The notes: a model not told the origin generated them from the sequence alone. A stretch of 64,000 nucleotides of DNA from Streptomyces sp. NBC_01341 (GCF_035946055.1 NZ_CP108364.1:372001-436000); one strand, 5' to 3'. Counted from the first letter of the stretch, positions 43,592 to 52,520 are shown. Numbers and translations are program-made.

Positions 43592-45052
43592 ATGAACAGC
43601 ACTTCTCGCGTCTACGATGTGGTGGTTCTCGGCGCCGGGCCTGCCGGCGAGAACCTGGCGGACCGCACCCGTGCCGCCGGACTCACGTCGGTGATCGTCG
43701 AGAACGAGTTGCTCGGCGGAGAGTGCTCGTTCTGGGCATGTGAACCCAGCAAGGCGCTGCTCCGGCCTGTCGTCGCGCGGGCCGACGCCCGCCGGGTACC
43801 CGGGATCAGGGCCGCTGTCCAGGGTCCTTTGGACGTCGCCGCGGTGTTCGCCCATCGTGACAAGATGTCCGCCTACTGGCAGGACGAGGACCAGGTCGAG
43901 TGGCTGAATTCCGTGTCCGTGGATCTGGTGCGCGGTCACGGCCGGCTGGAAGGCCCGCGCCAGGTGGTGGTCACGACCGCTGACGGCGAGACGGTGCGCC
44001 TGACCGCGCGGCACGTTGTCGCCGTGGCCACAGGGACGGTCACTGCCTTCCCTGATCTCCCCGGTCTGGCGGAGGCCCGTCCCTGGACCAACCGTGATGC
44101 CACCGCGGCCCGGCACGTGCCTGATCGGCTCGCCGTCGTGGGGGGTGGCGTGGTGGCCGTGGAGATGGCCACGGCGTTCCAGGCGCTCGGTTCCCAGGTG
44201 ACCATGCTGGTACGGGGCGACAAGGGGCTTCTGCATCGGATGGAGCCGTTCGCCGGGGAGATGGTGGCGGACTCGCTTCGCGCAGCCGGCGTGGACGTAC
44301 GCTTCGGCACGTCCGTCAGCGGCGTCGTCCGGGAGGACGGGCCGTCAAGTCCTGTGCGGATCACACTGTCCGACGGGGGTTCCCTGACGGCCGACGAGAT
44401 CCTGTTCGCGACGGGCCGCTCCCCGCACACTGCGGACATCGGCCTGGAGACCGTCGGGCTGACCCCCGGCGACTGGCTGACCGTGGACGATTCCTACCGG
44501 GTGACGGATGTGCCCGAGGGGTGGCTCTACGCGGTGGGCGACGTCAACCACCGGGCGTTGATGACACACCAGGGGAAGTACCAGGCACGGATCGCGGGCG
44601 GCGTCATCGGGGCACGCGCCAAGGGCGAGAAGCTCGACGACGGCAGGTGGGGGGCGCACGCCTCGACAGCCGACATCGCCGCCGTGCCGCAAGTGGTCTT
44701 CTCCGAACCGGAAGTGACCAGTGTGGGCCTGACGGCGAAGGAAGCGGCGAGCGCCGGGCGCCGGGTCGATGTCGTGGACTACGACATGGGCCGCATCGCC
44801 GGCGCGGTGCAGTATGCCGACGGTTACCGCGGAACGGCCCGCGTGCTGATCGATGCCGAGCGCGGAAATGTCGTCGGCGCGACGTTCGTCGGCCCCGGAA
44901 CCCAGGAGCTCCTGTACTCGGCGACCGTCGCGATCACCAGTGAGGTGAACATCAATCGGTTGTGGCACGCCGTCCCTGCCTTCCCGACGATCAGCGAGGT
45001 CTGGCTGCGCATCCTCGAGACCTACCGCGACAGGGGCGAGAAGAACACCTGA
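43592..45052 (+). CDS. FAD-dependent pyridine-nucleotide disulfide oxidoreductase
   Basis: 486 residues of the dihydrolipoamide/mercuric reductase-like class. VVVLGAGPAGENLADRT binds FAD and GGECSFWACEPSK holds the redox pair as C-x4-C. LAVVGGGVVAVEMATAFQAL binds NAD(P)H, LYAVGDVN is the second FAD motif, and HAVPAFPTISEVW resembles the C-terminal active-site His region. Subfamily unknown; related proteins act as NAD(P)H:quinone or metal reductases. A single gene convergent with a LysR gene. Confidence 0.92.
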   Translation: MNSTSRVYDVVVLGAGPAGENLADRTRAAGLTSVIVENELLGGECSFWACEPSKALLRPVVARADARRVPGIRAAVQGPLDVAAVFAHRDKMSAYWQDEDQVEWLNSVSVDLVRGHGRLEGPRQVVVTTADGETVRLTARHVVAVATGTVTAFPDLPGLAEARPWTNRDATAARHVPDRLAVVGGGVVAVEMATAFQALGSQVTMLVRGDKGLLHRMEPFAGEMVADSLRAAGVDVRFGTSVSGVVREDGPSSPVRITLSDGGSLTADEILFATGRSPHTADIGLETVGLTPGDWLTVDDSYRVTDVPEGWLYAVGDVNHRALMTHQGKYQARIAGGVIGARAKGEKLDDGRWGAHASTADIAAVPQVVFSEPEVTSVGLTAKEAASAGRRVDVVDYDMGRIAGAVQYADGYRGTARVLIDAERGNVVGATFVGPGTQELLYSATVAITSEVNINRLWHAVPAFPTISEVWLRILETYRDRGEKNT

Positions 45053-45115
45053 TCCGGAGCGGCAGGAGCGACCGGTCGCGTGGGGCGCTCGGCGTCCTGG
45101 GCGATCGGTGCGCCC

Positions 45116-46039
45116 CTATCGCTTGTGCGGGTCCCCGTCAGGGATCCAGGTCCTGGCCTCCCCGAGACCGAGGTCTCCCACGTCGTGGCACAGGGCGTCG
45201 ACGACGGCGAGGACCTCGGGGCGGATGTCGCTCCGGCGCCGGACCAGCGACCAGGTCCAGTAGATCTCCGGTGAAATGACGGGCCGTTGGGTGAGGCCGG
45301 GCGGCATGACGCCGTTCTGGCCCTTCGGGTTGTTGATGACCGGCCGGTCGCTGCGGCGAACGTGGTCGAAGAACGCGGAACCGCTGGTGCCCCCGTGCGC
45401 CACGTGCACCAGCTGGGCCCCGGTGTCCCGGGCGAGCAGTTCGGCGTAGGTGTTCCAGGACGACCAGGAGGTCGTGTCGTCGTCGAGCAGTACGGCGGTG
45501 TCCCGGGCAGGTACGCCACTCGCGTCGTCCCCGGCGGCGACGGCGTACAGTCGGTCGGCGCCGAGAAGTCTGGCGCTCAGGCCGTGTTGCTCGAGGTCCT
45601 CGGTCCTTACCCAGCACACGGCGAGGTCCAGGCTCCCGTCGGCCACCCGTGCGGCCTGGGTGTGCGAGGGGGCGACCCACGGATCGACGTGAAGCTGGGC
45701 CACCGCCGCGGTGCGAGCGGTCAGGTGAGGTGGGAGCCAGCTGACGTAACCAAGCCGGACCGGTTCCGATCCGGACATCCGACCGGCGCGGAGCCGCAGG
45801 TCCTCGGCACGTGCCAGCAGCGCGCGGACGTGCGGCAGCAGCGCCGTACCGGCAGGTGTCAGAGACACCGAGCGGCGGTCCCGGTCGAAGAGGCGGACGC
45901 CCAAGTCGCGTTCGAGGGCCTTGATCTGCTGCGACAGGGAAGGGCCTGCGATCAACAGGCGCTCGGCAGCCCGGCCGAAGTTCAGCTCTTCGGCGACGGC
46001 AACGAAGTACCGCAATTGACGCAACTCCACGTCCGCCAT
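45116..46039 (-). CDS. LysR family transcriptional regulator
   Basis: 307 residues. The winged HTH (LRQLRYFVAVAEELNFGRAA, then PSLSQQIKALERDLGVRLF) is textbook LysR, and the C-terminal effector domain follows (PVRLGYVSWLPPHL...). LysR proteins usually control a divergent neighbour; here the upstream side is 300 bases of non-coding DNA and then the 3' end of the VOC gene, so the target is not evident. Confidence 0.93.
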   Translation of the reverse strand: MADVELRQLRYFVAVAEELNFGRAAERLLIAGPSLSQQIKALERDLGVRLFDRDRRSVSLTPAGTALLPHVRALLARAEDLRLRAGRMSGSEPVRLGYVSWLPPHLTARTAAVAQLHVDPWVAPSHTQAARVADGSLDLAVCWVRTEDLEQHGLSARLLGADRLYAVAAGDDASGVPARDTAVLLDDDTTSWSSWNTYAELLARDTGAQLVHVAHGGTSGSAFFDHVRRSDRPVINNPKGQNGVMPPGLTQRPVISPEIYWTWSLVRRRSDIRPEVLAVVDALCHDVGDLGLGEARTWIPDGDPHKR

Positions 46040-46336
46040 GCTACCCCGGCGCGTATCCGCGCCGACGTGCCGCTCGGCGCCCGAGTCCGTTGGTCACGCA
46101 CACGGCACAGGAGAGGCGCGGGCGGACAACGCCCGAAGTCACCACTCCCCCGCCCACACCGAGATCGGACCCGAGGGCCGCCTTCCACCACCCGGGATGG
46201 CGCACCGTCGGTGACGCCGCCTCGGGTCCGGTGGCGGACGGCTGGATTCACGTCAGCTGTGACGAGGGCGGTCCGCGTCGCTGTGCGCACACCTGCTCGT
46301 GCGCGGGTCAACGCGCGTCGGTTCCGCAGGACGCGG

Positions 46337-46780
46337 TCAGCGGCCCGGCAGCCGCGTCGTCACCTCCTGGAGCACCCAGCCGTTCCCGTCCGGGTCGCTG
46401 AAAGCGGCGAACGAGCCGTAGCTCGCGCGCTCCGGGTGCGGGCCGGAGACCCGGGCCACGTCCGTGCCTCGGTGGAAGACGCCGCCGGCGTCGTGGAAGA
46501 CCTCGCCCATCGCGACGCCACGTGCGGACAGCTCGGCGTGAGCCTCTTCGATGTCGGAGACGATGAGATGCAGACCCTGCACCGATCCCGGCGCAGCGGT
46601 GGTGACGCCGGTGCCGAAGAGGATCGAGGCCTGTGACCCCGGCGGCGTGAGGTGTACCACCCGGTAGTTCTCATCGGCCACGTAGTCGACGTCGAGACGG
46701 AAGCCGGCCGCCTCGTAGAACGCCTTGGCCCGGTCGACGTCGGAAACGGGCAGAACCAAGACTTCGAGCTTCAGATCCAT
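46337..46780 (-). CDS. VOC family protein (glyoxalase/bleomycin-resistance fold)
   Basis: 147 residues. The paired beta-alpha-beta modules start LKLEVLVLPVSDVDRAKAFY and SVQGLHLIVSDIEEAHAEL and end AAFSDPDGNGWVLQEV. VOC proteins detoxify or bind small electrophiles or antibiotics; no substrate can be read. I start at ATG 46780; a GTG six codons earlier lacks a ribosome site. Its promoter contains two GTCACC-N9-GGTGAC sites, so it is part of the same regulon as the two Tat hydrolases. Confidence 0.92.
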   Translation of the reverse strand: MDLKLEVLVLPVSDVDRAKAFYEAAGFRLDVDYVADENYRVVHLTPPGSQASILFGTGVTTAAPGSVQGLHLIVSDIEEAHAELSARGVAMGEVFHDAGGVFHRGTDVARVSGPHPERASYGSFAAFSDPDGNGWVLQEVTTRLPGR

Positions 46781-46824
46781 AATCGTCTGCACTCCCACAG
46801 AGATGAACTGACACCGAGCGGCTC

Positions 46825-46886
46825 GTCACCGCCTGAACAGGTGACAGCTTTACAGTTCAGCCGTCACCTGTCAAACAGGTGACGGC
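46825..46886 (-). promoter_or_regulatory. tandem GTCACC-N9-GGTGAC operators of the VOC gene
   Basis: Sites at 46825-46845 and 46864-46884, pitch 39 bases. The second is the centre of a longer perfect palindrome (arms 46860-46871 and 46875-46886). On the minus strand it contains TTGACA, a good -35 box reading toward the VOC gene, with TAAAGC 16 bases on as a possible -10. Confidence 0.88.
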
Positions 46887-47024
46887 GCACATGGCGACGT
46901 GGCCGCGCAGACAGACCCCCTCACCTCCCCCTGCACCTGCCCCATCCCCGCCGACAAGGCGGCAGGAGGGGATCAGCTCCACGTAACGCAGGGAGCCGAT
47001 ACACGACGAGAACCCCCGCATACG

Positions 47025-47065
47025 CGAGGCGCCCCGCCCGACGGTCTGTCGGGCGGGGCGCCTCG
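47025..47065 (-). terminator. 18-bp hairpin terminator after marR
   Basis: Arms 47025-47042 and 47048-47065 are perfectly complementary with loop GGTCT, 53 bases beyond the MarR stop. Confidence 0.92.
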
Positions 47066-47117
47066 TGCCGGTCCGCCTGTCGGCGGCCGTCTCTTCATGC
47101 CTCGGTACGCCGAGGCG

Positions 47118-47573
47118 TCACGGTGCGACTATGCGCTCCAGCGCTTCAGCCGCCGCGGCGATGTTGCATCCCTCCATGCGGGAGAAGACGTGACGCCGGA
47201 CACTCGCGAGGTTCGACGGCCAGGCCGCCCTCAACTGTGCCCACCCGTCGGGGGTGAGGCCGGCGAGCCACGCCCTCCCGTCGTCCGGGCACTTCTCCCG
47301 AATGACCAGCGACTGCAGTTCCAGCCGCTTGACGACCCTGGTCATGCCGCTCAGCGAGAGGCCGCACATATTGGCCAGCTCGCTCATCCGCATCTGGTTG
47401 TCCCGCGCCTCCGAAAGGTGCACCAGGACCATGTACTCGGTACTGGAGATGGGATGTTCGTCGAACATGTCCGCGTCGACAGTTCGAGGCAAAAAGGCCA
47501 TCACTTTGCCAAGAGCCCGGAGGAAGGCCTCCTCGTCCGGGTTGAGGGGTTCGATCGTCGTCGCGTCTGCCAT
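47118..47573 (-). CDS. MarR family regulator (candidate for the GTCACC-N9-GGTGAC sites)
   Basis: 151 residues. The winged HTH includes SSTEYMVLVHLSEARDNQMR, MSELANMCGLSLSGMTRVVK, and the wing REKCPDDGRAWLAGLTPDG. A single Cys near the DNA-binding helix (NMCGLS) and one in the wing could allow thiol sensing (inference). No ribosome site is evident; possibly leaderless. It lies between the VOC gene and the second Tat hydrolase, both with the operator. Its own upstream region lacks an exact site, so autoregulation is not supported. Confidence 0.92.
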   Translation of the reverse strand: MADATTIEPLNPDEEAFLRALGKVMAFLPRTVDADMFDEHPISSTEYMVLVHLSEARDNQMRMSELANMCGLSLSGMTRVVKRLELQSLVIREKCPDDGRAWLAGLTPDGWAQLRAAWPSNLASVRRHVFSRMEGCNIAAAAEALERIVAP

Positions 47574-47706
47574 AAGCGCAGTGTAGATGGCGACGCGCCG
47601 GAGTAGGTCACGCGCGTAGTCCTAGCCCACAACCGGAATCCATTCCGCCACTTCGAGCCGCCTATTCATCCGGTCCGATCCACCGGAGATCGCGCGACGA
47701 CAATCC

Positions 47707-49038
47707 TTACTTTTCTTCTCGCACTCCGGACCCGGTGGAGGTCAGGTCGCGGCCACCCGCTGTCGCCGCATGAGCGACAGGGGCGGCCGGCGGCATGCTG
47801 TGCGGAAATCCGATGCGGAGAACGAATGCGGTCAGGGCCGCCCCGAGGACGACGACCGCTGCCAGGAACAGAGCCTGGTGGTAGCTGTGGCGCAGGAGAG
47901 GGGTGGCCACCAACGGCCCGAGGATCTGACCGACCGAATACCCGGCGGTCAGCATGGCCACGGCGCGCGGCACCCGCAGGTGCGTTCCGGTGGCGAGTGC
48001 CAGGGTGCTGACGCCGATGAAGGTGGATCCGAACAGCACCGCGCTGATGAGCGCGGCTGAGACCCCGCCCACCAGGCCGGGCAGTGCGATGCCCACAGCT
48101 TGAACGGCCAGCGCGGCCAGCAGCAGATCCGGCCGGGACCAGCGGCGTCCCAGCCAGGCCCACAACGCCGCCGAGGGTACGGCCGCCAGACCGACCAGGA
48201 CCCACGCACCGCTGCCGATCCAGCCGGGAGAGCTCTGCTCGATCGCCGCGACGAGGAAGGTGCCCGCGATGATGTAGCCGATTCCTTCCAGCGTGTAGGA
48301 CGCGAACAGGGCGGTGAACCATCGGTGCGTGCGCGGTCCGCCGGTGCGCTTCTCCGGCCCCGAGGTGGCGGGGGCCGCCGGAGGAGCGGGTTCGGGGCGA
48401 AGGCCCCAGGCGGGGACCGTGAGCACCGCGGCCAGCGCGGCGGAGGCCCACCACGCGGCCCGCCAGTCACCGACATTACGGAGGAGGAGGACCAGCAGAC
48501 CGGACAGTGCGATACCGGCCCCGACGCCGCCGAACGCCCAGCCGGGCAAGTGGGCCGGCTGGTCGCGCAGGCGGCTCAGCAGGGAACTCGCGGCGATCAC
48601 GAAGATCATCGCGCTGAAGGCTCCCGCACCGAAGCGGAGCAGCAGCCAGAGGACGGTGCTGTGGGTCAGCGGCATCGCGGCCAGGCTGACGACCAACGCC
48701 AGCAGGCAGCCTCGCAGGACGGCCGACGAGCGGCCGAGTCGCGGAAGGAATGTGCCGGCGAGGGCCCCGATCAGGTATCCGACGTAGTTCCCGGTCGCGA
48801 GGTTCGCCCCGGCCCCGGCCGAGAGCCCGGCCTGCGCGTGCATCAGCGGGAGAATGGGGGTGTAGACGAAGCGGCCGACACCCATTCCTGTGGCGAGTGC
48901 CGCTGCTGCCTGTGCGACGTGCACCCAGGGAGAGCGCGATGCGTCCGCAGCACCGGAGGCCGGGCCCGGTGCGTGGCCGGTGGCGGTTCCCGGGCCGACG
49001 CCGGGGAACGCGAGGTCGTTGTTTCGCACACTTCCCAT
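47707..49038 (-). CDS. YbfB/YjiJ-type MFS transporter
   Basis: 443 residues with 12 predicted helices. GVGRFVYTPILPLMHAQAGL and GAGAFSAMIFVIAASSLL are characteristic of the YbfB/YjiJ family. A secondary exporter or importer of unknown substrate. It has a long Gly/Pro/Ala N-terminal extension before the first helix (about 38 residues). It diverges from the Tat hydrolase; the 49406 operator lies 370 bases upstream of it, so co-control is possible but distant. Confidence 0.92.
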   Translation of the reverse strand: MGSVRNNDLAFPGVGPGTATGHAPGPASGAADASRSPWVHVAQAAAALATGMGVGRFVYTPILPLMHAQAGLSAGAGANLATGNYVGYLIGALAGTFLPRLGRSSAVLRGCLLALVVSLAAMPLTHSTVLWLLLRFGAGAFSAMIFVIAASSLLSRLRDQPAHLPGWAFGGVGAGIALSGLLVLLLRNVGDWRAAWWASAALAAVLTVPAWGLRPEPAPPAAPATSGPEKRTGGPRTHRWFTALFASYTLEGIGYIIAGTFLVAAIEQSSPGWIGSGAWVLVGLAAVPSAALWAWLGRRWSRPDLLLAALAVQAVGIALPGLVGGVSAALISAVLFGSTFIGVSTLALATGTHLRVPRAVAMLTAGYSVGQILGPLVATPLLRHSYHQALFLAAVVVLGAALTAFVLRIGFPHSMPPAAPVAHAATAGGRDLTSTGSGVREEK

Positions 49039-49405
49039 GGCGACAAGTCTGTGGCCACCGCACCGAAGGGCACCAGGACCGGCATCCTCACTGGTGGGAC
49101 CTCGAACCTCCTACGGACGGCGGAACCGTCGGGCGTGCGTGGTCGGACGGCGAGGGTGCCCGGCGAGGAGCGCCCACCGGCCTTCCGGGGGCGTCGACCC
49201 GCGCTGCCGCAGATTCTCGGAACCGGCGGGCGACGTGTGGCAGGCACCACCGCCGAGCGGCCCGGCGCACCCCCTGCGGCCGGAAGACACACCGGGTGAT
49301 TGACTCGACATACGTGTGAAGCTGCCGACATACGTTTCGCGGGGACACTCCGCTCGATCGCGAATGACGCCGCCCGCCCCTTTCGGTGTGCGGAGGATAC
49401 GAATC
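49039..49405. other. 367-bp divergent intergenic
   Basis: Between the MFS start and the 49406 operator. No gene seen. Confidence 0.5.
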
Positions 49406-49426
49406 GTCACCTGTTTGACTGGTGAC
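49406..49426 (+). promoter_or_regulatory. GTCACC-N9-GGTGAC operator before the second Tat hydrolase
   Basis: Half-sites at 49406-49411 and 49421-49426 around TGTTTGACT. TTGACT supplies a -35 element facing the hydrolase, 105 bases before its start. Single copy here. Confidence 0.8.
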
Positions 49427-49531
49427 TTTTCTTGTGGAACAGTCATCGCGCAGTCGCACCACGATGGCTGGACGATCAGTCATCACAGGCTTCTGTACAC
49501 ACACTTGAGAACCGCACGACGGAGATGTCAC

Positions 49532-50596
49532 ATGATCAACAGGCGTACTTTCACCCAGGTCGTGGGCCTCGGCACGGGAGCGGCGGCGGTGTCGCTGACG
49601 GGTCTGCAGGGCGTTTCGGCAGCCGCTTCGGCCGCCTCCACCGGCAGGGCCGGGACGCCTACGGTGCCCGCCCTGACACCCGGCACCCACACCTCTTTCT
49701 CCGGGCTCAAGCAGGTTCGGGCCGGCGTTCTGGATGTGGGCTACGCCGAAGTCGGACCCGCGCACGGGCCCGTCGTCATCTGCCTCCACGGCTGGCCCTA
49801 CGACATCCACAGCTTCGTCGACGTCGCCCCCCTGCTGGCCGACCAGGGCTACCGGGTCATCGTGCCGTACCTCCGGGGCCACGGTTCCACCCGGTTCCTC
49901 TCCTCCCGTACGTTCCGCAACGCCCAGCAATCCGCGATCGCCCTGGACATCATCGCCCTCATGGACGCTCTCAAGATCGAGAAGGCCCTGCTGGCCGGCT
50001 TCGACTGGGGGTCCCGTACCGCGGACATCGTCGCCGCGCTCTGGCCGGAGCGGGTCAAGGCCCTGGTCTCGGTGAGCGGGTACCTCATCACCAACGTCGA
50101 GGCGCAGAAGATGCCGCTGCCCCCGAAGGCGGAGCACGCCTGGTGGTATCAGTACTACTTCGCCACGGAGCGGGGCCGTCTCGCGATGGAGGACAAGGCC
50201 GGCCGCCACGACATGGGCCGCCTCGTGTGGGACACCGTCTCCCCCACCTGGGGCTTCGACGACGCCACGTTCGAGCGCACGGCAGCCGCGTTCGAGAACC
50301 CCGATTACGCCGCGATCGTCATCCACAACTACCGCTGGCGGCTGGGCCTGGCCGATGGCGAGCCGCGCTTCGACAGGTACGAGAGGCGGCTGGCCACCCG
50401 GCCTCTCATCGGCGTACCCACCATCACCCTCGACGCCGAGCTGGACCCCTTCACCGCACCCGGTGACGGGGCCTCGTACCGCGACCGGTTCACGGGCAAG
50501 TACGCCCACCGAACGCTCACCGGCATCGGTCACAACCTGCCGCAGGAGGCACCCACCGCCTTCGCCCAGGCGGTCGTCGACGTCGACCACCTCTGA
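49532..50596 (+). CDS. Tat-exported alpha/beta hydrolase, epoxide hydrolase/dehalogenase type
   Basis: 354 residues. The twin-Arg leader NRRTFTQVVGLGTGAAAVSL predicts Tat export. The core has HGWPYDIHSF as oxyanion region, GFDWGSRTAD with an Asp nucleophile, an acidic residue in LDAELDPF and catalytic His in GIGHNLPQEAP. The Asp nucleophile marks it as an epoxide hydrolase or haloalkane dehalogenase relative, not an esterase. GGAG lies 7 bases before ATG 49532. Shares exported location, chemistry and operator with the hydrolase at 13896. Confidence 0.92.
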   Translation: MINRRTFTQVVGLGTGAAAVSLTGLQGVSAAASAASTGRAGTPTVPALTPGTHTSFSGLKQVRAGVLDVGYAEVGPAHGPVVICLHGWPYDIHSFVDVAPLLADQGYRVIVPYLRGHGSTRFLSSRTFRNAQQSAIALDIIALMDALKIEKALLAGFDWGSRTADIVAALWPERVKALVSVSGYLITNVEAQKMPLPPKAEHAWWYQYYFATERGRLAMEDKAGRHDMGRLVWDTVSPTWGFDDATFERTAAAFENPDYAAIVIHNYRWRLGLADGEPRFDRYERRLATRPLIGVPTITLDAELDPFTAPGDGASYRDRFTGKYAHRTLTGIGHNLPQEAPTAFAQAVVDVDHL

Positions 50597-50670
50597 GCCC
50601 GTCGCGCCCGCTTCACCGATACGTTTCGAGGCGAGGCGGGTGCACCCCGCGGTGCATCTCGAACGACCCA

Positions 50671-50703
50671 AGGCCCCCGCCGGACCGGATCCGGCGGGGG
50701 CCT
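50671..50703 (+). terminator. 14-bp hairpin terminator after the Tat hydrolase
   Basis: AGGCCCCCGCCGGA at 50671-50684 pairs perfectly with TCCGGCGGGGGCCT at 50690-50703. Confidence 0.9.
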
Positions 50704-50751
50704 GTCGACGTGGTGGGCCTCGCGGCGGCCGACCGTGCGCGCCGGCATGAC

Positions 50752-50825
50752 GAATGGCGCCGACCTAATGCAATGTGGCGTGGTGGATATCCACCACGCC
50801 ACATTGCATTAGGTCGGCGCCATTC
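50752..50825. repeat. 74-bp perfect palindrome with no spacer
   Basis: The 37 bases 50752-50788 are exactly complementary to 50789-50825, with zero loop. It lies between convergent genes, 11 bases past the stop of the leftward NTF2-like gene. It may act as that gene's terminator, but its length, perfection and A/T-richer centre are unlike the other hairpins here. Confidence 0.97.
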
Positions 50826-50836
50826 CGACAGAATCG

Positions 50837-51208
50837 TCAGCCGGTCTTGGACACCTGATAGTGAGCGATGCGCCATTCGCCTTCGACGCGCGTGAGCACG
50901 ACGCTCAGGACGACGCCGATCGTCGGCCGGTCCACGAATGAGAAGTCGACGCTCAGATATCCGAGCAGGACGTCCTCCGAGAGCAGCCGGGTTTCGAGCA
51001 CCTCGTATTCCGCTTTCAGCCCGATGGGCTGCGAGTCGTAATACTGTGCGACACCCGCGCGGCCGACACTGTAAGGGTGCAGTCCCTGAAAGATCGCGTC
51101 GCCGGTGAAGTACGAGGCCACCTTCTCCGGTTCGTGCGCGTCTACCGCTGCTTTCCATCCGTCCATGACCCCGCGCAGGGCGGTTCGCTGTGCTTCTGCA
51201 CTCTCCAT
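50837..51208 (-). CDS. SnoaL/NTF2-like small protein
   Basis: 123 residues with an NTF2-like fold: LRGVMDGWKAAVDAHEPEKVA, YFTGDAIFQGLHPYSVGRAG, then beta strands ending VEGEWRIAHYQVSKTG. No catalytic residues can be assigned. It follows the muconolactone-isomerase-like gene by 89 bases on the same strand. The 74-bp palindrome lies just past its stop. Confidence 0.88.
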   Translation of the reverse strand: MESAEAQRTALRGVMDGWKAAVDAHEPEKVASYFTGDAIFQGLHPYSVGRAGVAQYYDSQPIGLKAEYEVLETRLLSEDVLLGYLSVDFSFVDRPTIGVVLSVVLTRVEGEWRIAHYQVSKTG

Positions 51209-51297
51209 CAGGAGTTCCTCATCTCGCTCAGGTTCACTCTGCCCACGGCTTTGCCGTAGCTGGCGTCACGGCACGGAAAGGCGCCGCGCGGCTGTAC

Positions 51298-51591
51298 TCA
51301 GACGGTCCGGCCCGGATCGTTGGGGTGCGACTGGAGGGGGGTGATCACAGCAGTCATCCAGGGCCACAGGGGGAGGCTTCCGAGGACCTGCTCGCGCAAC
51401 TCCGACTCGTCCTCGGCACGCCATACGCCGATGCTGCGAAGTTCTCCCACAGGACGCCACAGGCGGAACAAGCGCCCCTCCGCCGCGAGCTCGGCCGCAC
51501 GTGTGGACTCCACCGCGCGACGGCGGTCGACCTCTGCCGGGTCGGTGCCCTCGGGCACCGTAGTGGTGAGCTCGACCAGGAATTCCTTCAT
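51298..51591 (-). CDS. muconolactone delta-isomerase-like protein
   Basis: 97 residues, matching the size and pattern of the muconolactone isomerase/CatC-like ferredoxin-like fold: KEFLVELTTTVPEGTDPAEV, RAAELAAEGRLFRLWRP, RSIGVWRAEDESELREQVL. In beta-ketoadipate catabolism CatC isomerises muconolactone, but no other cat genes are here, so it may act on another lactone. AAGGA lies before the ATG. It lies between wrbA and the NTF2 gene, all leftward; a hairpin after wrbA may separate them. Confidence 0.88.
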   Translation of the reverse strand: MKEFLVELTTTVPEGTDPAEVDRRRAVESTRAAELAAEGRLFRLWRPVGELRSIGVWRAEDESELREQVLGSLPLWPWMTAVITPLQSHPNDPGRTV

Positions 51592-51764
51592 GATGTCTTC
51601 CTTTCTTGGCTCCCCCGGGGCGCACTGCTGCGCCCCGTCCGGGAGGACACCGTTCGCTGCCACGGACTCCCGCCCGGCCCGATACACATATCGTCATCCT
51701 CCCGGCGCCGACCTGCGAGGTGGACGCATGCCGACGTGACGGCATCGGGGCGGGTCCGGTGCCG

Positions 51765-51790
51765 GCGGGCGCCGCCTACGCGGCGCCCGC
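51765..51790 (-). terminator. 11-bp hairpin after wrbA
   Basis: GCGGGCGCCGC at 51765-51775 and GCGGCGCCCGC at 51780-51790, 60 bases past the wrbA stop. It could end or attenuate the wrbA transcript before the isomerase gene. Confidence 0.75.
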
Positions 51791-51849
51791 GCGTCCGCAC
51801 CTGCGCTTCGGGGGCACGGAACCGCCGGGCGGCGCCGACAAGCGGACTA

Positions 51850-52461
51850 TCAGGCAGCGGCCTTGATCGCGGCGGCTATCCGAATGACGCGCTCCGCCTG
51901 GATACCAGCGGCGGTGCGGGTGATGTCGTCGACCGGCTTGCTGCCCTGGCCGTCGACGTGCGAGGTGCCGTAGGGGTTGCCGTCCACGAACTTGTGGGGC
52001 TGGGTGAAGCCCGGCGTCACGGTGAGGCCGCCGAAGTGGTGCACCGAGTTGTAGAGCGCGAGGAGCGTGCCCTCCTGCCCGGCGTGGGCCGTGGCGGAGG
52101 AGACGAAGCCGCTGTAGACCTTGTCGGCGAGCTTGCCCTCGGCCCACAGGCCGCCAAGCGTGTCGATGAACTGCTTCAGCTGCGCGGATACGTTACCGAA
52201 GCGGGTCGGCGTACCGAAGATGACAGCGTCGGCCCACTCGACGTCCGCGGGGGTGGCCTCGGGGATCTGCACGGTGGCGGCGTGGTTGGCGGCCCAGGCC
52301 GGGTTCGACTCGATGGCCGCCTGCGGGGCCAGCTCGGCGACCTTGAGGAGGCGGACCTCGGCGCCGGCCTTGACGCCGGCGTCGTGGAGTTCCTTGGCGA
52401 TCTCGGTGATCGTGCCGGTGGACGAGTAGTAGATGACCGCGAGCTTGACGGGAGTAGCCAT
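51850..52461 (-). CDS. wrbA: WrbA-type NAD(P)H:quinone oxidoreductase
   Basis: 203 residues, flavodoxin-like. KLAVIYYSSTGTITEIAKEL is the FMN phosphate loop, DAVIFGTPTRFGNVSAQLKQ and SSATAHAGQEGTLLALYNS are WrbA signatures, followed by HHFGGLTVTPGFT. It reduces quinones by two electrons, avoiding semiquinone radicals. CGGAG lies upstream of the ATG. Its promoter has the best copy of the TetR operator in the window, filling the -35/-10 spacer, so it should be tightly repressed until quinone or electrophile stress. Confidence 0.95.
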   Translation of the reverse strand: MATPVKLAVIYYSSTGTITEIAKELHDAGVKAGAEVRLLKVAELAPQAAIESNPAWAANHAATVQIPEATPADVEWADAVIFGTPTRFGNVSAQLKQFIDTLGGLWAEGKLADKVYSGFVSSATAHAGQEGTLLALYNSVHHFGGLTVTPGFTQPHKFVDGNPYGTSHVDGQGSKPVDDITRTAAGIQAERVIRIAAAIKAAA

Positions 52462-52520
52462 GGGATTGCTCCGTTCAGAGAGGGTTTGTGGCGAAGGCCG
52501 ATCAGCTCGACCTGGGTTCG

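Noticed and set aside
50752..50825. Telomere-type palindrome of a linear Streptomyces chromosome
   Set aside because: Single copy, internal, without the clustered looped palindromes of known telomeres, and flanked by ordinary genes.
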